Source: Sambucus nigra
Taxonomy: Eukaryota; Streptophyta; Magnoliopsida; Dipsacales; Adoxaceae
Direction of reading: 5' to 3'
Assembly (NCBI GenBank): GCA_949130495.1
Contig: OX422213.1
Location: 206,973,160 to 207,037,159 of the forward strand
DNA length: 64,000 nt
In this document: piece by piece, positions 44,861 to 57,371 of the stretch
Layout of the letters: every line of letters begins with the position of its first letter
How positions within the stretch are numbered: the first letter of the stretch is position 1
Translations under genes and position numbers: made by a program
The notes under the pieces: model-generated
The model's database searches: none
The model's input: only the letters and a program-made list of their open reading frames with translations
What the model was told of the DNA's origin: nothing

Positions 44861-46854
44861 TGGTAATATATTCCAACTCAGGAAATGTAAATTTTCTCAC
44901 AATAAGCCAACTACATGAATTCATAGCTACTAAAATATTTGACTCGACTTGAAAGTATAGAGAAATAAAATAGTGATCATGCAGGATCAACACCTACATC
45001 CTATATGATTTGCAACTGTAAAGGATGAAAGTAAAAGGATTAGGGTTGAGGCGGTAATTTTGGCCAAGTTTTGGACATTAAAGTTCAATAATAACGTTAA
45101 TAAAAAGTTTACGAAGAATAAAGATTTAATCGAATTTGGGTTACAATAAAAAAAAACTACGCATACTCCTCTTATATTTTAGTTGTCTTTAAGTTATCCC
45201 AACCAAACAACTCTAATTATCACATGCATCTAATTCCAATACCAATTGAACCCAACGTTTAATTATCACTCTTCTCATTTGAATTTAATTAAAAGGGTCC
45301 CATCATATATGCCAGTATACACATTTCAAGTATAATATCAATAAGAATACGACAGTTGAAAGTCTAATATCCATATAAGTATGATACCCCACACATATAA
45401 GTGAATGAACTACTCTTGAGTTCGCATATAAAATATATGAAGGCTTATCCCTATCACCTTCGAGGGTCACTCGTGCATACTAGGTATAGTTATAAGTCAT
45501 CCCGGACCTATAACCTCAAAGCCACAGGTAAAGGATAATCACTACGCATATCATAACACACAACCTACACCCAAGGATATACACTATATCTCCCCCATTT
45601 ATTCCCCCTTGTGATACAAGTACGTCAGTCATAGGATAGGGATAAAAGGACCAGGGTAAAGCTCGTCTCAATCACTAAACTTACCTAAATTCATTCTAAT
45701 GAGATCCCTAACTCTATCTAATGAGGTTACCTATCTCGTTCAAAAGAAAATCCAAGATGTTCAAACAAAATTCCCCAAGTTGTTATAATGACCTCTCATA
45801 TCGTTCGAATGAGTATGTTGATCCCATTTGAACGAGGTCCAAATCTCATTCGAACGTCTCTCCCCAAATGTCAAATCTGCCATTGTTAACCCTAAAACCT
45901 ATCCCATAAGCCTCTAATCAACACCAATTTTATTATCCTTCAGATATATGATATATAAAATCAATATTAACCAATATCAATGCATTTTACCACAATCTAA
46001 TCAACGTATTTTACCATAATCTAACATGTATTTGATGCGTAATTTCTAAATTATAAGTTATGAACCCTAATTTTATAATTTCTCCAATTAATCTCAGATT
46101 TAGTGAAATTATTAGATTAAACAAGGGCTTTCCAGTGATTTGTGAACATGGTTCAATATACAACTAATTTCATTCATAATCTAGTTTAATTACATGGGAT
46201 TCAACACTAATATTCCCTACAAGACTAACATATAATTGAGGTTTAATTTATAAGTAAATTAATTTCAAAATTTAGGTTTTATTATCAAAAGTCAGGCTGT
46301 TAAACATGAATTTTATAGATTTCAATGAGAATTTATCATTATAATACAAACTTTAAATTAAATCCTTAAACTAGGTAAACTTACCTTAGAAAAATGGGTT
46401 GAATCCAAGCCAATAAACCTCCAAAGCTCCCTATCTCTTGAATGTCTCTTCTCTCTAGACTTAGAGTTCCTCTCAATTGTTTCTAATGAAAATTAGTTTA
46501 AGTATAATAAATCCTAAAGTTAGCTAACCACGAAATTATTTTTAGGCCCCATATGGACTTTAACCCAATGAGCCCAAAGACTATTCCAAAGAACTCAAAA
46601 CATTATCTAAGCAATATACCAACCCAAATGACTTAAAACCCAATATTCGAAGTCATGACGGACATTCTCAATGTCCTAAAGTCAACCCAAAATATTATAC
46701 TAAACAAATTAATATATTATCCGATATGAGTCCGTATATCCAAATGTCAATTATTTAATTGTTAGTTAAGCGCGACACGGCATTATAAGAAACTACTTCA
46801 CGATTGGTGTAACTCGATATCAAGGGAATAATCCAAATAAGAAAAAATATTACA
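44861..46854 (-). repeat. 5' LTR of chromovirus-like element
   Basis: About 1994 bp; minus-strand ends TGTAATATTTTTTC ... GGAATATATTACCA, TG/CA ends with a short inverted repeat (TGTAATAT/ATATTACCA). It contains a cluster of TTCGAA-type palindromes at 45795-45865. The left boundary could be a few bases off. Confidence 0.7.
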
Positions 46855-46877
46855 CCTAGTCCCTTACTATTCCATAG

Positions 46878-49127
46878 TGTAGACACCACATTCTAGTACC
46901 CTCCTAAGTCGCTCCTTAGTTCCCTAGCTCCCTTCCATTCACTATAAACCTTAGGTCTTACTCTGAGTACAGATTTAGAGGCCATCGGGCACTCCCAAAC
47001 TCTATTTGACTCCAATAAACTCTATTGTTAGAGAGAAATCTCAATAAATACTTGAAGGGCTATGAATCCCCTTTCCAATGATCCACCCCGTGCACAAATA
47101 AGCATAACAGTTTGGACGAACGAACCATTTTATCACCAAAAACCGACTTGGGGGCCACCAGGCGCTCCCGGTCCCCTATTTGACCCTAATCAACTTCATC
47201 GTCACCATGAAATCTCAATGTATCATTAAAGACTAAATTCCCTTTCCAATGGTCTACCCTATGTGCGAAACGGCATAACTGTTCGGACGAACATTTCATT
47301 TCCCCTGAAAATTGATCTGAAGGCCACCGGGCTCTCTCAAACTCCATTTGATCAAAGTTAACTCTTCATCTCGAATGAGACTAAATGAATATTCAAAGGT
47401 CATTAAATACCCTTTCCAAAAGTCCACCCCACAAGTGAATCATCCTTACGGTACGGATGAATGACCTGTTTTACTTGGACTGGTCATCGGGTGCTTTTGG
47501 GCCCTGGTTGACCAAAGTCAATCCCTTGAACCGATCGAAGCTCTTTGGAATGATGAAGTAACCCACATAACCTTTCCAATGGTCTACCCCATGCACGATT
47601 CTGCTTCCAGTATGGACAAATGATCCATTACCATCCGACGATCTCCCGTCCATAGGACATACGAGCGCTTTCAAGCCCTATTTGACCCAAAGTCAACTAC
47701 TAGACCTGGGAGAGGCCCAAAGGACTCATGAAGATATGAGAATTAACTTTTTAATGGTATTCCCCATGCAAAATTTGGATCAATGGATTGCATTTGAAGA
47801 CCATTTTTTTGAAAAATCTGCACGAGACTGCCAATAGACAGGTCCATTTCCCTTCCTACCGACAGTGTGCTTTGGGTTACCTGCCGATTGGCAAGGCTAG
47901 GGCTATGCCGATCTGCAGTCCCCTGGCCTTAAAAATATAGGGCATGATCTCACTCCTAAGGCACACCTCAGATCCATTAGCATCAGTGATCTCAGCAACA
48001 TTCTCTCGAAGTGAGTGGATTTCCATATCCAACCTCATTTCCAACATTCTCTTACCAAACTTACTAAATTACCTAAGCTCTACTCACATCACTTTCATCC
48101 AAGTGCAAGGGCTGCCCTTCAACATCCAAGATCAAGCTAAAGCTCTCCAAGACGGTCCAATCTCTCATTCTCTCTCTAAATTCTCTTAATTTTGCACTAG
48201 GTTATTTCATTATTTACTTTAGCATTTTATTCCTTTAAATCACATACATTATCATACCATTTTATTAGTACTATTTCACATAAGTTCTTTTCTATATAAA
48301 AAACCCAAAACCAAGAAAAAAAAAAGGGTTTTGCTCATAAATTCAAAGCGGAAATTCTCACATTTATCTCACACCAAAACAGCTTTTTTTACACACACAT
48401 ATAAGAGAAATCCATGGTTGGATTTACGGTATAAACCCCATCCTTATGTCACATACTAACTACATGGACATTGATGCCTTTATAGGCTAAATAGGTGTTT
48501 CGGGTCAAAACTAGAGACTCGAGTCCAATTTTCCAATTTTCCAATTTTCCCACTTTTCGCATTTTTATCCTTTTTATCTTTACATTACTCATATATATCA
48601 TATTTGTGATTCATATTGGTGTTTTACCTAAATATTATCGTTCCTTCATAACGATCAACACCTCGGTAAATGCATACATTATATTTTCTAAATATTATTT
48701 TGAGAACATTCCTATGGATGACCACACTCTATCTTTTCCATGATATGAGTTGAGCAATTCCGATCTCCATTTATATATACACGCCACACACTTCACGAAG
48801 AAATTAAGGAAAATAGTAACACAAGCCCATAAGAGACCGAGAGGGCGGGATGGGTGCCTAACACCTTCCCATTCTGTAACTTAGCCCCTGAACCTCTGAA
48901 CTATTGGTTTCGTAAGCATCGGTTAGTCTTTGATGTCGTCTCTCAAGGTGGCGACATATTCTTTTACCTGTTTTGTGAAAAATAGGGTGGCGACTCCATA
49001 TTTTTACATTACCCCACATCGACGATGACCGAAGCTCTCCCAAGAGGAATAAAACGGAGCGAGACCTTCACTCCCCTTCTGCAACCCTCGCGGGGAAAGT
49101 AAGGGAAAAGGGAACGGGATGGCTACA
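46878..49127 (+). repeat. 5' LTR of Ogre-like element
   Basis: TGTAGACACC ... GGATGGCTACA. It contains five degenerate tandem units of 160-173 bp starting at 46980, 47153, 47322, 47482 and 47655, each with a GGCCACCGGGC-like start and a CCTTTCCAATGGTCTACCCC-like middle. ORFs inside are accidental. Confidence 0.92.
46980..47820 (+). repeat. Tandem array of five 160-173-bp units in LTR
   Basis: Units are strongly diverged from each other but keep the same order of blocks. The same array is in the 3' LTR (from about 59586), and two units are in the LTR fragment at 484-924. Confidence 0.85.
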
Positions 49128-49128
49128 G

Positions 49129-49146
49129 TGGCGACTCCGCTGGGGA
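49129..49146 (+). promoter_or_regulatory. Primer binding site, tRNA-Arg
   Basis: TGGCGACTCCGCTGGGGA, 1 bp after the LTR, complementary at 17 of 18 positions to the plant tRNA-Arg 3' end. Confidence 0.88.
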
Positions 49147-50883
49147 TTTTTTCATAAGAGGGCTAGACTTTATTTCCATGGGTGTTATCATTTTCTACTT
49201 GTGTGCATAGGCATCTACCTGTATGTTCCCTTTTTTTTCTCTATTATTTCTTGTATATATATTTACCTCATGCTTATACAACTCACACACTTGTAGACAC
49301 TCTCCATCTACACCTCACACTACTTACACGTAGGATCACTTATTGCACACACCACTTAGAATAGCCATGCTTAGGGGTCAATAACACACACCTCAACTTA
49401 TCACATTTGTATATATCCATGGTCACTCACACGTCACATGTAAATACCCTCCATGTAAACCTCCCGCTACTTATACGTAGGATAACTTATATCCACATGT
49501 TTCACACATAAATTAGAATATTCATGCTTAGGTTTCACTAGCACACACCTCTACCTATCACACTTATATGTATCCATGCTCACTCGCACATATCACACGC
49601 CACTTTTAGTTGATCCATGCTTAGGTTCACTACCACACACTCACTTGTAGATAATGACACACCCTCACATATCCATGCTTAGTGTAATCTTCATGCTAGT
49701 TTTACTTTTCATGTTACTTGTACATTCTTCCAAATTAGTATAATGCTTATCATGCTAAATAAAAATACTCTCTCCATAATATACTAATTAATAATCATGC
49801 ATTTTTTCACACTACATCACCAAAGAGCATGGCTATTGACCAAATTTTTTTCCTTAACTGGGGGTCACTTTGTGATGTGCGCTGGTCCAGCAGGTCGCAG
49901 TTAGGCTAAGAAATATGACTCTCACCTTCCATTGGCCAAGCACCTTCGACGTATATGGAACGGTTCCCCCCGTATCGTATCGCTTAACCGAAGTCATGAC
50001 GGGAGGTATATAGCAGGAAACTCTTTCACGTACGTCGAGTATATCGAATTCGTTCTCACACGTACTATCCCCACGAGGTATATAGTGAGGCAATTTACGT
50101 ACATTCAGGTATATCAAATGGCTTGTCCAGACGTACCGATGGCCCTTAAAATCAAGACGTATATCGTGAAAGTCATGCAAAAGGGGGGAACCCTTCCAAT
50201 TAACCTAACAACTTCATACCCTCATATAGGCATCAAACCCAGGGCACTCATATATAGTTTGTCGATTACTACCCAAAAATCTACCGAAATAATTGGTCGG
50301 CATGCCACCCAAATTTTCATGCGATTTTGTCTTTTTCCAAAACGGGACCCTGTCCATGAGCCTAGAAACAAGCCAAACCATTTTATTTTACATAATTTTC
50401 AAACCCAAATTTCCCAGGATGGGGTCCTGTTCGGCATTTCTTTTGCATTTAGGTAAACCTAATACAAGTGAGAACATTAACATAAATAATAATCATGCTG
50501 AGACCCTTCCCTCGTCTTTTCTCTTCAAAATCATCGAAAACATTCTCCCCCACTTTTATCAAAATATCCAAAAACATTTTCCTTCCTTTTATTATAAATG
50601 TCAAAAAATATTTCCTCCTACTTTTGTCAAATATATACTAAAAACATTTTGTTCTTCCCTTTCTAACAATTGTCAAAAACATTTTCCTCCCTTTTCAAAA
50701 ATAAAAGTTCCCCCTCTTCTCTTTCCAAAATAAATTCGAATCATTTTTCTTCTCAGGTCGATCATATACCCTACCCTTAGCCTAGCTCCCTATTAGCTTC
50801 GGTCTTTCGCCAAATCGCCCTGAAGCTCTATCAATTCACCTGCTACTCCTACCTAGTCTGGAATCCATCCTCACCATCTTTCC
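49147..50883 (+). other. Leader region of Ogre-like element
   Basis: No protein motif recognised. Two and a half degenerate repeats of roughly 150 bp lie at about 49265-49700 (CTTACACGTAGGATCACTTA, CCATGCTTAGG, ACACACACCTC). Ogre elements have an extra ORF1 here; the 174-codon frame at 49932-50456 might be its trace, but it looks like non-coding sequence. Confidence 0.45.
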
Positions 50884-52250
50884 ATGAAGAACACAGAGTT
50901 AGTGACGAATGTCCATCCCGATTTGATGATGGTTCTAACCCAACTTACTATCAAGATTGGCAACCTTCCAACAGAGGTTTATGAGATGCAACGAAATCGG
51001 GTCCCTATCCATAAAAAACCCAAGGTCCTCTTCCCTCGCACTATGGTTCCACCCATATCTAAGTCTATTTGGGTCCCCGAGGAATATCAGCACGTTCAAC
51101 GTGTCCTTCCTGCCAATGGGCCACTACCAGCTCAGCTCCCTATGCCGAATCTTGCCCAACCAGGGGCTAACCTGCTCATAACCATTGATCCAAAGGAAAA
51201 AAAAGTTGAATAAGGTCAAGGAGGACCTAAAGTTGTTAACCAAGAAGTTTGACCAAGTTCGAATCTCCGGGAACTACATGGATTACACCCATATGTCTCC
51301 CAACCCTAAAGCAAGGTTGCCAAAAAATTTCAAGATGCCCAATATTGAGAAGTTCAAGGGTAGCGGGCCCATAATTGTCCATCTCTGAAGTTACCACCGA
51401 GCCATGACTTTATTAGGTGCCTCCGACAAAATAATGGCCTAGATGTTCCAACAAACTTTGAAGGACAGCGCTCTTCACTGGTTTTTATCCCTCGAAGAAT
51501 CCAGAATTCATAGACGGGAGGATGTTGCCCATGAATTCATGTCACAGTACAAGTACAACGAGGAATTGGAGGTTACCCGCCGTGATTTGGAGCTTTTTAA
51601 ATAAAATCCCGAGGAATCTATCAGTAGCTTCATAAAAAGGTGGAGATAGAAAGCAACCACCATAACCAATCGGCCTTTCGAAGAAGAGAAAATCAATATT
51701 ATGAAGAAGAACTTATTATGCCATGTCCGAGAGATGATGGGAGGATAGTATTACCACCATTTACAAGCCCTCCGGGAATCAAGAGTCGAGATCAAATAAA
51801 GTCTTACCAAGACAGAAGTTGAGGCTAAGAAGGTATCCAAACAGTTCACTCCAAGAAAGTATGAGAAGCCTACCAATGTCGTAGTTTCAACCATCAATAA
51901 CATCTATCGGCCTGCTACCTCATGGGCTCTAGAAAGTCTCCCTAACCCAATAAAAAAAGAATACACCAAGATTCATGATACCCTGTTTAAATTATACCAA
52001 GCCCTTTTGAGCCGAAATCTCAGCAAGCCGTTGGACCCTCATCCATTACCAAACCCACTTCTTAAAAATTTCAAACCAGAAGCCCATTGTGACTTTCATA
52101 GACTGTCGGCCATACCATTGATTAGTGTTTCCATCTCTGTAATATAATCCAAGGTCTGATTGATCGAGGTACCATCGCCCCACCAGCCAATCCTAAACCA
52201 AACACTACCCACAATCCCCTTCCAAATCATGCGAATGCCATCTTATATTT
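50884..52250 (+). pseudogene. Gag of Ogre-like element
   Basis: Open pieces 50884-51213 and 51185-51388, then one frame with stops. Motifs: LPKNFKMPNIEKFKGSGPI (family 'p.Fk.P.fekydGt.dP'), the TLKDSALHWFLSLEESRI block (family 'l..aA..Wf..L'), VAHEFMSQYKYN, SFIKRWR (family 'sF.e...RWR'), and a zinc-knuckle-like block starting AHCDFHR near 52083. These match gag of Ogre/Tat type. Confidence 0.8.
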
Positions 52251-53124
52251 GACCCATTTACCTATATTGTACCAAGTAAATCACCCATTATACTCATATA
52301 TTCCCCTAAACCCCTCAAAGTTTGCCTATATTTTCTCCTGCACCCTACCTGTTTTGCCGATCAAGCCCTGTCACTTCTTACAAGAGCATGCATTGCCATT
52401 CGTACTCATGTCGGAGGAAAATATATGGAATTATCAGTTGTATTGAATCAGCTGCTAGAGATTGGGCTAAAATTTCCCTCATATATCATCATTGACTATC
52501 AGAAGTTTAGTACACTATTTTTAGAAGCTTAAAAATGGTCTTGAGAGTTATATAGTTGGATGGTACCTGCCGATGAAGTCAATTTAGATGAGGTCGTCCA
52601 GATAATGGTAGACTTGTTTCGACAGACCGGTGAAATCTATAGCATGTCCAAACTACTTGATGATTTCAAATTATAAAGGTATTTAGTCCCTTCACTTCTA
52701 CTTCCCCCTTTGAATGGGTAGACTTGTATGAAAAATCCGTAAAGGTTATGGAATGCATTGAATTTTCATGGAAGGATGGCATCGTTGCCACCGGATGAGG
52801 GAACAAATTTAATAATTTAGATGCAGAGCAAAATCTAAAAAAGATTAGCTTAGTAATTAGTGTATGCGGACGTTCAAAGATCTACTAGGAGAGATCAATA
52901 AAGTGACCGAATAGCCTGAGATAGATGAAAAAATGGGGTTTCTATTTTTCCCCTCTTTTGTGAACCATATGACCAGATCTGGGAGGCACATCCAGGCTCT
53001 GAGCCCTCAATCAGCAATAACTAATAAAAGAAAAGGAATTGTCAAGGGACTACCTATGCCATAAATTACCCTTGAGGAGAGCAAGATCCTCGATCAGTTG
53101 AAGTAAACTCAAGATAACATCACA

Positions 53125-53640
53125 TTGTGGGGACTCTTCATGCCTTCCCAGCTGCATCAAAATTCCTTGATTAAATTACTCACTGGACCCACAATCCCTT
53201 CTTCCACTATACTAGAAGAAGCAGTGAATTTGGTCGGATCTCTAACCTCTACTAGAATGCTCTCCTTCTTCGAAGAAGAAATTCCTAAATTTGGTCCAAA
53301 TCACAACTATGCTCTTAATATCTCTGCCAAAGTCATGGGGAAGACTATACCACTTTCGCTTATCGGTAATTTATCAGCACTTAATATTTACCCGTTAAGA
53401 ACCCTCAAATACTTGGGATTGAAAGTAAGCGACCTTACTCCAACTCTTGCCATGGTGTGTGCTTATGACAATACTCATCGAGAATTGATTGGATCCATAA
53501 AGCTTACAATAGGGGCTGGCCCTATAAATGTCGTTACTGAATTTTAAGTCATCGACATCCCGACTTGTATTAACTTATTACTCGGCTGGCCATGGCTCCA
53601 AAGTATCAAGGGGGTATCATCTTCCCTCTATTAGAAGCTG
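53125..53640 (+). pseudogene. Aspartic protease of Ogre-like element
   Basis: NHNYALNISAKVMGKTIPLS, then LIGNLSALNIYPLRTLKYLG: the family has LIDNGSALNI, so the catalytic Asp is Gly here (codon GGT at 53365-53367). VCAYDNTHRELIGSIKLTI follows, and after one stop VIDIPTCINLLLGWPWLQ (family 'D....Y..LLGRPW'). Fold blocks are complete, but activity is lost. Confidence 0.85.
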
Positions 53641-53849
53641 AAGTTCTTCGTCAATGGGCAGGTCATCATCATCTTGGGTGATGATAATAATACCGATAAT
53701 GCGAGCACTAATAATTTGGTACTAGAGATACAGCATGGGGCAAATGATACTCTTTTATTTGGATTTGGGTCGAATCGCTTCCGCTCCCAGTAGGTGATGA
53801 TTTTGGAGATAGAACATGTCCAGAGCACAACCCTCACATCAATGTCAAT

Positions 53850-54152
53850 GTGATACGGATGTTCAAAAACATGCACTTCATGCCCGAATTGGGGCCAGGG
53901 CGACGACAACAGGGAATAATAGAACCCATAGTGTTGAAGAAGGCCTTTCTTCCATATGGCATGAGCTATCAGCCATCAGTAGATGAACTCAAAATGCTCC
54001 ACCAACTTCGATCGAAGAGAAGGCTAAAAAATGTCAAAAATGTCTCGGGGGATTCCTTGAATGGAAGACTCATCAAAGAGGGTGAAGACTTCCCCTTTTG
54101 TGGCTTTCTCAAATCATGGTATAATCATATGGACAACAAAATAAAGCTATGA
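53850..54152 (+). pseudogene. G-patch-like segment between protease and RT
   Basis: MHFMPELGPGRRQQGIIEPI resembles the glycine-rich 'GyxPGxGLGxxxQGI' segment of Ogre-type polyproteins (a G-patch-like motif), followed by PYGMSYQPS. The first codons overlap the end of the protease linker. Confidence 0.6.
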
Positions 54153-54226
54153 ATGGAGATTTTCTTCCAAAACAGCTACTCATTGGCTGAAGGTTCCTAG
54201 CACCATGTGTAACCATTAAGAAGACT

Positions 54227-55620
54227 ATGGCCACTATCGAAGATTCCGAGGAAAGTGACTCTGAGAACTCCTTTGATCTGCAGACACTAGGGCTGACACT
54301 CTACATGATCTATTCAGACATTGCATCGTCAGACCCGTCCATCCTGATAAAAGCGGTTGATGCACCTCTCCTCAATTGGCATGCTATACCAGTTCCATCC
54401 GTTGAAATACAACCCAACCCAAATGTTTATCCCATTTCTTCTTATGTTGTTCCTCCCTATTCTGATCATAATGTAATTGAGACCTCCTTTGATGAGGTTC
54501 ACAATGCTATTTTTTCTAACAGTGAAATAAATGAAGATTTTGAGTATCTTGTTGTGCCTTATATTAATTGCCTTGATTCTAATCAAACTCTTGATGGTGA
54601 TGATTTTTCAAATGAAAAATTCCTAATTATTAATCTTGGTTCTAGTAGCCAACTGCGCGAGATTAGGATGTGCAACTCGAAGAACTGTTGAAGGAATTTA
54701 TCGACGTATTTGCATGGTCCTACGATGGCATGCCCAACATTAATCCCGATGTAGCTCAACACGAGATTCCAATGCTCCTAGAATATAAACCAGTCAAACA
54801 AAAACTACAAAAACATCACACTAAATGGTCGCTCAAGGTTAAAGAATAGGTGGTCAAACAGTTAAACGTAGTCTTTATTCGAGTGATTGAATATCCCACG
54901 TGGTTAGACAATATCGTACATGTTTTGAAATCTGGAGTAAAAGTTTGCATATGTGTTGATTACCGGGATTAGAATAAGGCCTCGCCAAAGGATGATTATG
55001 CGCTACCCAATATCGACATTATTGTGGATAATATGGACAGTCACGCTCTCATGTCATTCATTGATGATTTTGTAGGATATAATCAGATCAAGATGCACCC
55101 AGATCATCAAGAGAAAATTGCATTCATTACCCCTTGGGGAACCTTTTGTTGTACTGTTATGCCATTTGGTATAAAAAATGTAGGGTCTACCTACCAGAGG
55201 GCTGCCATAACCATCTTGGATGACCTGATACACAAAGAAGTCTAGGTTTACATGGACGATATGATAATTAAGTCTAAGACTCGAGAAGGTCATGTTCCCA
55301 CTCTCTGAAAGTTCTTCTAAGAACTATGACAATACCAGATGCGACTTAACCTACAGAAATGTGTCTTTGGTATTACCAAAGTAAAGCTCTTGGGATTCAT
55401 GTTTATCAAAAATGGGATCGAAGCAGACCATGCCAAACTAAAATCCATACTCAAAATGCCACCACCCCGAATGAAGAAGGAAGTCCAAGGATTCCTGGGA
55501 AAATTACAGTATATCAGCCGGTTCTTCAGCTAGTTGATTTTTATTTGTGAACCCATCTTTAAACTCCTCTAGAAATATTCAACCAAGTTTAGAACAAAGC
55601 CTGTCAAGAAGCCTTTGGTC
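54227..55620 (+). pseudogene. Reverse transcriptase of Ogre-like element with N-terminal linker
   Basis: The linker (54227-54691) ends FLIINLGSSSQLREIRM. After a frameshift: LLKEFIDVFAWSYDGMPNIN (family 'fAWSy.dMPGLd'), the VDYRD.NKASPKDDYALPNI block, MSFIDDFVGYNQIKMHPDHQ, FITPWGTFCCTVMPFGIKNV, VYMDDMIIKSK (active-site YMDD intact), LNLQKCVFGITKVKLLGF and VQGFLGKLQYISRFFS. At least six in-frame stops. Confidence 0.9.
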
Positions 55621-56115
55621 GAATTAAGCAATATCTAACCCGACCTTCGGTACTCATACCACCGCAGCTTGGTCTACCTCTACTCCTATACCTGACTATG
55701 ATAGCACTACAGCTGGGGCTTTGCTAGCCCAATACCTTGAAGAATCTTGTAAATAAAGGGACATTTACTACACTAGTCACAAGTTGGATGGATATGAATT
55801 CAACTACACTGCCTTTTAGAAATCATGCGTCGCCCCTGTCTGGGACACCCAAAAATTACGGCATTACATGCTCTCTTTTCCCATTAGACTTGTATCCCGA
55901 ATGGATCCTATCAAGTACCTACTCTAAAAACCTGCCTTATCTACCGAAATGGACAGATGGTTGATGTTGTTAGCCGAATTTGATATCGTGTATGTCACAC
56001 AAAAAGCCATGAAAGGGAGATCCATCTCTGACTACCTTGCTCACCACCTTATAAATGAAGTCGATGTTTGGATTTCCAAATTTTTGGATGAATATATCCT
56101 TTATACCTCCCAGTA
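55580..56115 (+). pseudogene. RNase H (first) of Ogre-like element
   Basis: Blocks in changing frames: EAFGRIKQYLTRPSVLIPPQ, LLLYL, a DTQKLRHYMLSFP-like stretch, EFDIVYVTQKAMKGRSISDY and LAHHLINEVDVW. This is the RT-linked RNase H and connection. The second RNase H and the integrase that should follow are not found. Confidence 0.75.
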
Positions 56116-56407
56116 AGACCTCCGATATCCTTTATACGCTTTACATGAGCACGATCCCCTTCTTTTTCACAAAATGATATTCTTTTCTTACCTCCAAGAA
56201 CGACAGTTCATTATGTCATTTGCATGAACAAGAGGATTATGTATGCTTTAGCGATTGGTATATATAATTCAAATGTAAAACTCATTAAGAGGTAGAACTT
56301 GATGATCTAAAACTTTTTTATTCCATTTTAAAACACCTCAACATGATTACACGAAATATGAGCGCAGGGAGTCAAACAACATCCCCTGACAACCTTACAA
56401 AACAAAG

Positions 56408-57371
56408 CTAAATTATAACCTTCCCCAAATTATTCTTACACAAACCAAAAGAAACCAAACACACAACTAAACACAATACCATATAAAGCTTCATAAATAA
56501 AACTTCCGAGAGGATCCTACCTGCAGCTACCAGAGGATCGTCTCCATCATCATCTACATTTAGGGTCCCTAAACTTCTATTTCCTGAATAAAATAACGAA
56601 GGTGATCCATAAAATGGTAAGCCTGAACCAGCCTGGGAAAAACCACTATACCCCCTACATGGTGTCAAAAATGGCATGCCACCTATGTCCGATATCCTTG
56701 GCCAAAATCTTAACCACTACCTTCCTCTACAGCCATTTCATATAATCCCTAAAACTTTGCCAAACTCTGACAATAGATTAGGAAGGACGGGCCGACAACT
56801 GACAATTTTCCCACAAATATCCCAACTGCATGCGCATGCGTTCTGTTAGATCCTCTACAGGAAAGAAGTCTAGTGTCCGAGGTGGCACAATCTTCTCCCA
56901 TATAAATTAACGTGGAAGTCTCTAGGGAAAATAAAAAGAGGTCTTCCGGAGACCAACTAACCGAACATACTGGTATTCCCCCAGTTCCAAAATGGACTGC
57001 AATTCCCCACACTAAGGCACTGGCCAATGCAAACCTTGAGCCCCACTCTCTATAAATTAGTTCTCCTAGCTCTCGATATTCAGGCCTAAGGTGATGAAGT
57101 AGAGGGTGAAAATATTCATCACAGCTACCAAGGGATATTAAGGAGGGACCGCCAAGTGTAATCTCTCGGATAACCACATGAACAGCATAACTGGACCACC
57201 TCTCAGAATGTCAGAAAGGCCTTCCCACCAAGCATCTAGGCCATTTTGGATCTCTGCCAGTATCAATGCTGTAGGATTGCGACGATATGACATCCACCCT
57301 CTAATAACAGCAAATTGAGGGTCCACCATCAGGTCCCCAGTCACCAATAAGATCCTCGAAGTTAGGACCAA
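56408..57371 (-). pseudogene. Antisense ORF of Ogre-like element, possible plant-mobile-domain relative
   Basis: Minus-strand frames 57371-57138, 57177-56749 and 56677-56408 follow one another with small frame changes. The first has VIRGWMSYRRNPTALILAEI and LRGGPVMLFMWLSERLHLAV; the 'G.p.lL..WL.ERL' block resembles the plant mobile domain proteins also seen as antisense additional ORFs in Tat elements. The second has LGSCDEYFHPLLHHLRPEYR and SPEDLFLFSLETSTLIYMGE. It lies between pol and 3' LTR, opposite to gag-pol. Only the composition and this block support the family; function is unknown. Confidence 0.55.

Larger units (their letters stand above)
39830..46854 (-). mobile_element. Chromovirus-like Ty3/gypsy element, 3' truncated
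   Basis: Minus-strand order: 5' LTR (46854-44861), tRNA-iMet-type PBS, gag, protease, RT, RNase H, integrase core; sequence is lost at about 39830 and the 3' LTR is absent. Domain order and motifs are those of chromoviruses. It is interrupted by an 0.88-kb insertion (42036-42917). All domains have stops and frameshifts. The base pairs after the LTR (CCTAG, 46855-46859) would be the TSD, but the partner is lost. Confidence 0.8.

Noticed and set aside
49932..50456. 174-codon ORF in the leader of the Ogre-like element as a possible ORF1
   Set aside because: Composition and the repeated GTATAT and ACGTAC words look non-coding; no motif of Ogre ORF1 was recognised. Kept only as a remark.
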